DNA of 13,137 nucleotides from an uncultured Ruminococcus sp. (GTDB lineage Bacteria > Bacillota > Clostridia > Oscillospirales > Ruminococcaceae), in contig CALDFS010000066.1 in the NCBI GenBank assembly GCA_937942105.1, forward strand, positions 1-13,137, given 5' to 3'. The position numbers and the translations under genes were made by a program. The notes beneath the pieces are model-generated. The model was not told where the DNA came from. It made no database searches and saw only the letters and a list, made by a program, of their open reading frames with translations. The stretch's first letter is position 1, and each line of letters begins with the position of its first letter. Below, piece after piece: positions 1 through 4,785 of this stretch.

Positions 1-1
1 G

Positions 2-1066
2 CCATATGTAGCTGCTGCGGCGGTTTTAGGAACGGCTTTGGCTGATTTTGCCGCGATGCTCTACCTCATCATCTACAGCCGTCTTCACAAGGAGGAAAGG
101 GCGGCAAGGCGGGGCAGCGGGTTTGACAGCGGCATCCTGAAGAAACTTTTGCGGATGATAGCGCCCATCGCACTTGCCTCGCTGGTTTCAAGCCTTATAA
201 ACACCATCGACCTTTCCACTATCATCCTGATGATAAAGCTGTCCTTGCGCCGCCACCCCGAGCTTTACGCCGAGCGCTATGCCGCCGTGATATCGAGCGG
301 AGTCACCCTTAAAGAGCTTCCGAACTTCCTATATGGCTCCTTCACCGGGCTTTCGATGGCGGTGTTTACCTTTGCACCCTCGCTCTGCGCGGTCTTCTCT
401 AAAAGCGCCTTCCCGAAAATTTCGGAGTGCTATGCCAGGCGCGACGTCTGCGAGGTAAACCGCGAGATTCGCCGCGCGGTCTGCCTTTCTATATACATCT
501 CCCTGCCCGCGGGGCTTGGAATAGCGGCGTTTTCGCGGCAGATACTTTCGCTTCTGTTCTCTTCGAGATTCGCCGAGATAGACGTTTCCTGCCAGCCGCT
601 TGCAATACTTGCCCTTAGCACGGCGTTTTTAGCTGTGTCGGTAAGCTGCTACACCATGCTTCAGGCGATTGGCAGAGCCGACCTTCCGGTTAAGATAACC
701 CTTGCCGGGGCGGTGGTAAAGCTTGTGCTCAACACCATCCTGATACCGCTGAATCAGTCGGGGCTTTCGGGGGCGGCTATGTCAACCGTTATCAGCTATT
801 TTATAATGTGCGTGTGGGCGGTAGCGGCGCTTTACAGGATAACCGGCACAAAGCCAAGGCTTGCTTTTTCGGTTATCATCCCCGCTGTGTGCTCGGTTTT
901 GAGCGTTTCAGGGGCAAAATATGCCTATGATTTCCTTGCGCAAAGGCTTTCATTGATGATTTCGCTATGCATTTCTGTTATATTTGCTGTGATTATCTAC
1001 ATAATGACGCTTGTTCTGTTGGACATATCCACCAAAAATGAACTTTCTACGCAAATTTTCGACTGA
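2..1066 (+). CDS. SpoVB/MurJ-family polysaccharide (lipid II-type) flippase, 5'-truncated by the window edge
   Basis: The reading frame is open from base 2 with no credible start, so the N-terminus lies upstream. The 354 residues present are the C-terminal two thirds of a protein that is usually about 500-550 residues long in this family. Hydrophobic segments alternate with short basic loops throughout, for example around IAPIALASLVSSLINTI, FLAVSVSCYTMLQAIGRADLP and VKLVLNTILIPL. The motif QAIGRADLPVKI followed by a hydrophobic stretch and NTILIPL is typical of the MviN/MurJ/SpoVB branch of the MOP exporter superfamily, which moves lipid-linked peptidoglycan or polysaccharide precursors across the membrane. 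HU and an S4 protein follow, a neighbourhood that in Firmicutes often holds a SpoVB paralogue (YabM). This favours a SpoVB-like paralogue over MurJ itself, but the exact substrate cannot be told. No terminator is seen after the stop. Confidence 0.8.
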   Translation, partial: PYVAAAAVLGTALADFAAMLYLIIYSRLHKEERAARRGSGFDSGILKKLLRMIAPIALASLVSSLINTIDLSTIILMIKLSLRRHPELYAERYAAVISSGVTLKELPNFLYGSFTGLSMAVFTFAPSLCAVFSKSAFPKISECYARRDVCEVNREIRRAVCLSIYISLPAGLGIAAFSRQILSLLFSSRFAEIDVSCQPLAILALSTAFLAVSVSCYTMLQAIGRADLPVKITLAGAVVKLVLNTILIPLNQSGLSGAAMSTVISYFIMCVWAVAALYRITGTKPRLAFSVIIPAVCSVLSVSGAKYAYDFLAQRLSLMISLCISVIFAVIIYIMTLVLLDISTKNELSTQIFD

Positions 1067-1071
1067 TATGC

Positions 1072-1100
1072 TTGCATTTTTGATGAAAAAAGTATAAAAT
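1072..1100 (+). promoter_or_regulatory. Sigma-A type promoter for hup
   Basis: TTGCAT (1072-1077), a 17-base spacer and TAAAAT (1095-1100) lie just after the stop of the flippase gene. Transcription would start near 1107, giving a leader of about 75 bases. The leader holds two direct copies of GGCTTGCA (1115-1122 and 1129-1136, 14 bases apart); a third CTTGCA sits on the -35 box. This gives HU its own promoter despite the upstream gene on the same strand. Confidence 0.6.
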
Positions 1101-1181
1101 AAAAGCGTATTATCGGCTTGCAAATAGAGGCTTGCAGTCGATGCAAAAACGCAATTTTATTATATTACGGAGGAAATCAAA

Positions 1182-1457
1182 ATGACAAAAGTTGAATTAG
1201 TAGCAAAGATAGCTGACAAGTGCGGCAGCACCAAGAAGGATGCTGAAAAGGCCCTTACCGCAGTTATCGAATCAGTTACCGAAGCTTTACAGGCTGGCGA
1301 CAAGGTAAGCCTTATCGGATTCGGAACCTTCGAGGTCAAGGAGCGCGCTTCCAAGGAAGGCGTTAACCCCAGAACCGGCAAGAAGATTTGGATTGCAGCA
1401 AGAAAGGTTCCCACCTTCAAGGCTGGCAAGGCTTTAAAGGACAGCGTTGACAAGTAA
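1182..1457 (+). CDS. hup: HU-family histone-like DNA-binding protein
   Basis: The 91-residue product has the length and full pattern of bacterial HU: an N-terminal helical dimerisation half (residues 1-40), the turn LIGFGTFEV (about 44-52), and the DNA-bending arm with NPRTGKK (62-68), where Pro63 is the residue that intercalates into DNA. It ends with the conserved KVPTFKAGKALKD. HU acts as a dimer on the nucleoid, bending DNA with little sequence preference. The start is fixed by GGAGG at 1171-1175, a few bases ahead of the ATG. It has its own promoter and terminator, so it is likely a highly expressed single-gene unit. Nothing in the sequence separates HU from IHF except the context and the HU-like arm; the call is firm at family level. 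Confidence 0.96.
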   Translation: MTKVELVAKIADKCGSTKKDAEKALTAVIESVTEALQAGDKVSLIGFGTFEVKERASKEGVNPRTGKKIWIAARKVPTFKAGKALKDSVDK

Positions 1458-1467
1458 TATCCCGCTT

Positions 1468-1505
1468 CCCGACCGGATCCGACACCCGGTCGGGTTTTTA
1501 TTTTT
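1468..1505 (+). terminator. Rho-independent terminator of hup
   Basis: A perfect 9-bp stem, CCCGACCGG (1468-1476) with CCGGTCGGG (1486-1494), has a 9-base loop and is followed directly by TTTTTATTTTT. It starts 10 bases after the hup stop. Confidence 0.93.
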
Positions 1506-1557
1506 GGCGATATGCCGCCTTACCGTTGTAAAATCATAGAAAGGAATAGTCTTATTT

Positions 1558-1800
1558 ATGAGATTGGATAAGTATTTAAAGGTGACCCGCCTTATAAAGC
1601 GCCGCACCGTTGCCAACGAAGCCTGCGACGCCGGAAGAATCTTTGTTAACGGCAAGCCCGCCCGGGCTTCATACGACGTTAGAGTTGGGGACATCTTAGA
1701 GATAAAGCTGGGGCAGACCCCGCTTAAGGCGAAGGTGCTTTCGGTTTCGGAATACGCAACCAAAGAGAATGCATCGCAGCACTATGAAATTATTGGATAA
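1558..1800 (+). CDS. rqcP: RqcP/YabO-like S4-domain RNA-binding protein
   Basis: The 80-residue protein is almost entirely one S4 domain. It opens with MRLDKYLKVTRLIKRRTVA and continues with the loop GRIFVNGKPARASYDVRVGDILEI. This matches the small stand-alone S4 proteins of Firmicutes (RqcP, formerly YabO; the Hsp15 relatives). RqcP binds the 50S subunit on stalled nascent-chain complexes and works with RqcH in C-terminal alanine tailing during ribosome-associated quality control. The place just downstream of hup fits YabO rather than another S4 protein. AAAGGA (1540-1545) lies 12 bases before the ATG, a rather long spacing. A TAAAAT (1529-1534) could be a -10 element, but no good -35 is seen. 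The usual downstream partners (yabP, yabQ, divIC) are absent here. Confidence 0.88.
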   Translation: MRLDKYLKVTRLIKRRTVANEACDAGRIFVNGKPARASYDVRVGDILEIKLGQTPLKAKVLSVSEYATKENASQHYEIIG

Positions 1801-1808
1801 TTATTGCA

Positions 1809-1852
1809 AATAGTCCCGAATATCAGCCGTTTTTGGGTCTGACGGGGCTATT
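1809..1852 (+). other. Long hairpin after rqcP, possible weak terminator
   Basis: AATAGTCCCG (1809-1818) pairs with CGGGGCTATT (1843-1852) over 10 bp with one G-U. The 24-base loop can form a further short TCAG/CTGA stem. There is no T-run after it, so it may be a processing or mRNA-end structure rather than a clean intrinsic terminator. Confidence 0.4.
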
Positions 1853-1866
1853 CGCTGTTTATGGGG

Positions 1867-1895
1867 AAGACATTTTCATGCGATTTTGCTATAAT
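1867..1895 (+). promoter_or_regulatory. Sigma-A type promoter for the XRE regulator
   Basis: AAGACA (1867-1872), a 17-base spacer and a perfect TATAAT (1890-1895) predict a transcript start near 1902. That leaves a leader of about 24 bases holding AGGAGG. The promoter lies inside a longer open frame starting at 1833 and shows that the longer frame is not the protein. Confidence 0.72.
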
Positions 1896-1925
1896 ATCGG
1901 CATGAAAACATCAGGAGGTCTTCGT

Positions 1926-2471
1926 ATGGACACTATAAAAATAGGAAAATTCTTAGCTTCGCTCCGGCAGGAGGCAGGGCTTACCCAGGAACAGCTCGCT
2001 GAGGAAATGGGAACTACCAACAAAACCGTATCGCGGTGGGAGTGCGGCAACTATCTGCCGCCGGTCGAGATGCTGGAGCTTCTAAGCCGCAAATACGGCA
2101 TAACCATCAACGAAATTATAGCCGGTCAGCGGCTGGACGACAGCGGCTATCGCGAAAAGGCAGAGGAAAACATAAAGTCCGCGATATCGGACATCGCCGA
2201 AAGCCCGTTTTCCTACCGGGAACGGCTGAGCTACTTTACCAAGAAATGGGATAAGGAACACAGAGCCGAGAAGATTGCAGTTTTCATCGTTCTTATGGCT
2301 GTGCTGATTCTCGGCGTGATATTCAAGCCGCCGGTTGTGGGTATTGCGGCTGTGCTCGGTGCAATTTATTCGGTTGCCATGACCTCGCGCAGGCTTGGAT
2401 ATGCCGAGAAGAAGGCGTTTCGGGTAGAGGAGAGACTGGGAGGTGCGGCTGACGCCGCACGTGATAAGTGA
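1926..2471 (+). CDS. XRE-family transcriptional regulator with two C-terminal membrane segments
   Basis: The start at 1926 is chosen because AGGAGG (1913-1918) lies 7 bases upstream and the promoter at 1867-1895 excludes earlier starts; this gives 181 residues. Residues 5-60 form a Cro/C1-type helix-turn-helix (LRQEAGLTQEQLAEEMGTT then NKTVSRWECG, with the recognition helix around TNKTVSRWE). A charged linker follows (about 70-115), then two hydrophobic segments (about 117-133 and 136-152) separated by a short KPP loop. It is probably a membrane-tethered DNA-binding protein whose targets are unknown. HTH-plus-membrane proteins of this design are common in Clostridia. The last residues (GGAADAARDK) are encoded by the first hairpin of the palindromic array at 2443-2719, so the C-terminus may have been created or changed by that repeat. 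Confidence 0.85.
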   Translation: MDTIKIGKFLASLRQEAGLTQEQLAEEMGTTNKTVSRWECGNYLPPVEMLELLSRKYGITINEIIAGQRLDDSGYREKAEENIKSAISDIAESPFSYRERLSYFTKKWDKEHRAEKIAVFIVLMAVLILGVIFKPPVVGIAAVLGAIYSVAMTSRRLGYAEKKAFRVEERLGGAADAARDK

Positions 2472-2719
2472 TTCGCTTCGCTGGTGATATCGCTCACTGA
2501 CGTTCGCTGTGATGCACGCCTTGCGGCGCGATAAGGTGTCGGCAGTGCCGACGAATTTAAGAAAGCGGCGGCAAAGCCGCCATCAAGATTCATCGACAAA
2601 GCCGATACATCATCGCGCCGTCAGGCGTACATCACTACGAGCAAAGCGAGTGCATCACCAGCGAAGCGACATCACTTGCGGCGCCAGCGCGTTTCATTGA
2701 GGTGAAACGCTTGCATCAC
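2443..2719. repeat. Nested palindrome: array of mini-hairpins, mirror-symmetric about 2574
   Basis: On the left, units are separated by GTGAT (2461, 2468, 2484, 2509); on the right by ATCAC (2631, 2654, 2671, 2715). Between them lie small hairpins: GTGCGGC/GCCGCAC (2443-2460), TCGGC/GCCGA (2539-2551), the centre GGCGGC-AAA-GCCGCC (2567-2581) and GCGTTTCA/TGAAACGC (2689-2710). The left side (2449-2488) reads as the reverse complement of the right side (2654-2687) apart from an AAGTGAT insertion and a few changes. The inner arms (2509-2558 and 2590-2635) also match. The whole is therefore a giant imperfect inverted repeat made of smaller inverted repeats. It fills the space between two convergent genes. 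No protein-coding or transposase signal is present. Confidence 0.8.
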
Positions 2720-2735
2720 TTTTGCGGCATCCCGC

Positions 2736-2769
2736 AAAAAAGCCGTCCACTACAAAAGCAGACGGCTTT
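2736..2769 (-). terminator. Rho-independent terminator of the pdaA-like gene
   Basis: Read on the minus strand, AAAGCCGTC (2769-2761), a 13-base loop and GACGGCTTT (2747-2739) are followed by TTT, giving an unbroken run of Ts. It starts about 29 bases after the stop. A second perfect hairpin, TTTGCGG/CCGCAAA (2721-2738), abuts it and overlaps its T-run. Confidence 0.82.
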
Positions 2770-2797
2770 AATTATATTCTCGAAGATATCTAATTCA

Positions 2798-3766
2798 TCA
2801 CGCCGCAAAGCTATATCCCTGCGCTATCATTTCGTCAATGAAATCGCCTAAAATCTCCGCATTTGTCTCGGAAACCGAGTGCAGAAGATATATCGCGCCG
2901 GGATGCGCTCTGTCAATCAGCTTTTGAAGCGACGCCGTGGGTTCCGGCTGTTTATCGGGGTCCCAATCGGCGTAGGCAAAGCTCCACAGAACCGTTTCAT
3001 AGCCTAAATCGCCGGTCACAGCAAGGCTTAATTCCGAATACTCGCCCTTTGGGGGACGGAATTTGTTCATACATATGCCAAAATTTTCAAGCATATAGTC
3101 ATGAAGCTCCATTATCTCCTCGGTAGCTTCCTCAACCGAAAGCTCCGGCATGGAATAGTGGTGCCATGAATGACTTCCGACGGTGTGACCCTCGTCAATC
3201 ATCCTTTGAACCAGCTCGGGCTGGCGCTCGGCGTAATCCTGAACTACAAAGAAGGTGGCTTTAACGCCTTTTTCCTTTAAGGTATCAAGAATTTTGCCGG
3301 TAAAGCCGTTTTCGTAGCCTTGGTCGAAGGTGAGCATTATCACCTTTTCCTCGGTATCGTTTATGGCCTTAGCTCTGAATTTTGAATATCCCTCGTTGAA
3401 CCTTAAGGCACCGCGCGGGCGGTTCAGTTCGTCATAATGAGTTCCCTGACCGTAGCCGTTTGATTCTGTTGAGAGCGTGCTGTAATCCCATTCCGAAGCA
3501 TAATCCAGCGGTTCTATGACCACATTGCTTGCCAACGGAGCCGAAGTCTCGCTCTCTTCGGGAGTTGTCGCTTCTGCGACCGTTGTGACAGGCTCGGTTG
3601 GCTGTGTGATTGGTTCGGTTGTGATGACTGCTTCGCTCTGCGGTGCACTATTTGACGTTTGGGCGGGCTTGCCGTCGTTATAAACGCCGTTTTCGATATT
3701 CGAGCATCCCATCAGACAAACGGCCGCCAGAGCCGCTATTGCGATGGTTACTTTCTTATTCATCAT
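2798..3766 (-). CDS. PdaA-like polysaccharide deacetylase lipoprotein
   Basis: The 322-residue protein starts with a lipoprotein signal peptide: basic MMNKK, a hydrophobic core, and lipobox LMGC with Cys21. A Thr/Pro/Ser/Glu-rich linker follows (about 35-85), as expected for a domain held outside the membrane. Residues 140-320 are a NodB-type deacetylase domain: TFDQGYENG (146-154, Asp148 as likely base), HSWHH (199-203, metal ligands His199 and His203), RPPKGEYS (237-244) and LLH (294-296). TFD-x-GYENG with a non-Asp at the second position is typical of the PdaA group (delta-lactam-forming de-N-acetylases of spore cortex), while most NodB proteins have TFDDG. The likely role is removal of N-acetyl groups from muramic acid in peptidoglycan; a cortex role is inferred. 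RBS AGAGGAA precedes the first of two adjacent ATGs. It has its own promoter, long leader and terminator. Confidence 0.88.
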   Translation of the reverse strand: MMNKKVTIAIAALAAVCLMGCSNIENGVYNDGKPAQTSNSAPQSEAVITTEPITQPTEPVTTVAEATTPEESETSAPLASNVVIEPLDYASEWDYSTLSTESNGYGQGTHYDELNRPRGALRFNEGYSKFRAKAINDTEEKVIMLTFDQGYENGFTGKILDTLKEKGVKATFFVVQDYAERQPELVQRMIDEGHTVGSHSWHHYSMPELSVEEATEEIMELHDYMLENFGICMNKFRPPKGEYSELSLAVTGDLGYETVLWSFAYADWDPDKQPEPTASLQKLIDRAHPGAIYLLHSVSETNAEILGDFIDEMIAQGYSFAA

Positions 3767-3981
3767 GATAGTATTCCTCTCTGCTGCCGCATAAAAGCGG
3801 ATAGATAAAAACGTGAATCGGAATACCGTTTATTTTTTCACGCCTGCACAAGCAGCACACCACACACTTTTGCATATAGCCGCATTGCTGTGCAAGAATA
3901 ATATGTGCAGGAGAGATGAAAATATAAACGGTAGTTATTGTCTTTAGTGATAAAAAGCCGAATAGACCCGACTTTTTTCGA
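3767..3981 (-). promoter_or_regulatory. Structured leader RNA of the pdaA-like gene, possible cis-regulator
   Basis: The predicted leader is about 215 nt. On the minus strand a long-range stem forms in three blocks: TACCGTTTAT with ATAAACGGTA (3933-3924 with 3833-3824), TTTTCA with TGAAAA (3922-3917 with 3840-3835), and CCTGCACA with TGTGCAGG (3911-3904 with 3850-3843). It encloses about 53 nt. Just after its 3' arm, GTATTCC (3826-3820) is the exact complement of GGAATAC (3777-3771) in the ribosome binding site and shares three bases with the long stem, so the two pairings compete. A CCGC/GCGG hairpin (3787-3800) sits between. I do not recognise this as a known riboswitch class. Confidence 0.5.
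3952..3977 (-). terminator. Terminator-like hairpin near the 5' end of the pdaA-like leader
   Basis: On the minus strand AAAAAGTCG (3977-3969), an 8-base loop and CGGCTTTTT (3960-3952) make a 9-bp stem ending in five Ts. It begins only about 5 nt after the predicted transcription start. The T-run is part of the stem, so terminator strength is uncertain. On the plus strand the same sequence has a mismatch in the stem, favouring function on the minus strand. Confidence 0.4.
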
Positions 3982-3988
3982 CACTTAC

Positions 3989-4017
3989 AGTATAACCGAT
4001 TTTTATAATTTTTTCAA
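3989..4017 (-). promoter_or_regulatory. Sigma-A type promoter for the pdaA-like gene
   Basis: On the minus strand TTGAAA (4017-4012), a 17-base spacer and TATACT (3994-3989) predict a start near 3982. For a sporulation deacetylase a sporulation sigma-factor promoter might be expected, but this one is close to the vegetative consensus. Confidence 0.68.
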
Positions 4018-4126
4018 TTACAAAGAGGTTACAATAAGATTAAAATTGTAAATATAGCGAAGTATCAAAAGCAAAAAGCTAAAAAGTTCGCCAGCCTTTC
4101 AAGGCTTGGAGCGGCGCCCCATAAAC

Positions 4127-4312
4127 TCGCCGTCAGACGAATATAACTTGCGGAGCAAATATAACTTGCAAAGCAAATATCACTCGCAGAAGGCGAATAT
4201 AACTTATAGTGATATTGCCCCATATGGGCAGTTATATTGTCCTTGCGGACAGTTATATTGCCCTTACGGGCAGTGATATTGTCCTTGCGGGCAGTTATAT
4301 TGCCTTACGGCA
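4127..4312. repeat. Second nested palindrome: tandem mini-hairpins separated by ATATAAC / GTTATAT
   Basis: Left units have the form ATATAAC plus a short hairpin: TTGCGGAGCAA (4148-4158), TTGCAAAGCAA (4166-4176) and TCGC-AGAAG-GCGA (4184-4196). At TTATA (4204-4208) the orientation flips, and the separators become GTGATAT or GTTATAT (4209, 4231, 4252, 4273, 4294). The right hairpins are TGCCCCATATGGGCA (4216-4230), TGTCCTTGCGGACA (4238-4251), TGCCCTTACGGGCA (4259-4272), TGTCCTTGCGGGCA (4280-4293) and TGCCTTACGGCA (4301-4312). Three right units are exactly 21 bp. Stem bases vary while pairing is kept, which suggests selection or copying for hairpins. Upstream, 4090-4126 holds a further hairpin AGCCTT/AAGGCT but no gene. 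Confidence 0.8.
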
Positions 4313-4340
4313 ATATTTACCCAAGGGCAGCCATATTCCA

Positions 4341-4380
4341 AAATCAAAAACCTCCGCACGCCCAAAAGAGCATACGGAGG
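4341..4380 (-). terminator. Rho-independent terminator of ireB
   Basis: On the minus strand CCTCCGTATGC (4380-4370) pairs with GCGTGCGGAGG (4361-4351) over 11 bp with two G-U pairs, followed by TTTTTGATTTT. It lies about 35 bases after the ireB stop. Confidence 0.9.
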
Positions 4381-4416
4381 TCATTTTTACAACATCTAAC
4401 GCCAAGCACAGCGATA

Positions 4417-4665
4417 TCACTGCTGATCAAGATATGTCTTAACCATTTCCTGAAGCAGTTCATCCCTATCCACGTGCCGAATCAGGCTTCTGGCGTTGTT
4501 ATAGGTTGTGATATATGTCGGATCCTCGGAAAGAATGTAGCCTACTATCTGATTTATGGGATTGTAGCCTTTTTCAAGAAGAGCCGCATATACAATATTT
4601 AACGTCTTTTTAATCTCTTCTTTTCTATCCTGCTTAACAGAAAAGGTCATTGTCTGATCATGCAT
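4417..4665 (-). CDS. ireB: IreB-family regulatory phosphoprotein (UPF0297)
   Basis: The 82-residue product has the near-invariant core EKGYNPINQIVGYILSEDPTYI (given here as a gapless block near residues 31-52), then NNARSLIRHVDRDELL, as in B. subtilis YrzL and Enterococcus IreB. The N-terminus MHDQTMTF carries Thr5 and Thr7 in the region where IreB is phosphorylated by the PASTA Ser/Thr kinase IreK in Enterococcus faecalis, where it restrains cephalosporin resistance. It is cytosolic, with no signal peptide. The start is supported by GGAGAGGA (4679-4672), 6 bases before the ATG. In many Firmicutes ireB is followed by ruvX and a UPF0473 gene; here it stands alone with its own promoter and terminator. 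The family call is firm; the kinase link is transferred from Enterococcus. Confidence 0.95.
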   Translation of the reverse strand: MHDQTMTFSVKQDRKEEIKKTLNIVYAALLEKGYNPINQIVGYILSEDPTYITTYNNARSLIRHVDRDELLQEMVKTYLDQQ

Positions 4666-4703
4666 ATTCGTTCCTCTCCTTTTTCATAAATAATACACTT
4701 ATT

Positions 4704-4732
4704 ATTATAACCCAATCCGACAAAAATAGCAA
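4704..4732 (-). promoter_or_regulatory. Sigma-A type promoter for ireB
   Basis: On the minus strand TTGCTA (4732-4727), a 17-base spacer and TATAAT (4709-4704) predict a start near 4697, about 32 bases before the ATG. Between this and the pheT stop, 4735-4775 is A/T-rich with two copies of TTCCGAAAAAA. I see no GC-rich terminator for pheT, so some read-through into ireB is possible. Confidence 0.65.
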
Positions 4733-4785
4733 TAGCAAAAGAACATTTTTTCGGAAATTTTTTCGGAATTTTTGCCAAGATTTGA

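Noticed and set aside
1833..1925. N-terminal extension of the XRE regulator
   Set aside because: It contains the TATAAT promoter and the AGGAGG site that belong to the start at 1926.
3771..3981. c-di-AMP (ydaO) riboswitch, 6S RNA or SRP RNA in the pdaA-like leader
   Set aside because: None of the conserved sequence blocks of these RNAs could be found; only the general hairpin shape is similar to 6S RNA.
4127..4312. CRISPR array
   Set aside because: Units are 18-21 bp hairpins with no unique spacers of constant length, orientation flips in the middle, and there are no cas genes.
4209..4442. Open frame encoding a short repetitive protein (YIVLADSYIAL-type repeats)
   Set aside because: The repeats arise because the 21-bp hairpin units keep the frame. 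There is no ribosome binding site, and it runs across the ireB terminator on the opposite strand.
4735..4785. Terminator of pheT
   Set aside because: Only A/T-rich repeats (TTCCGAAAAAA twice) and a 5-bp AAGAT/ATCTT stem without a T-run are present, too weak to call.
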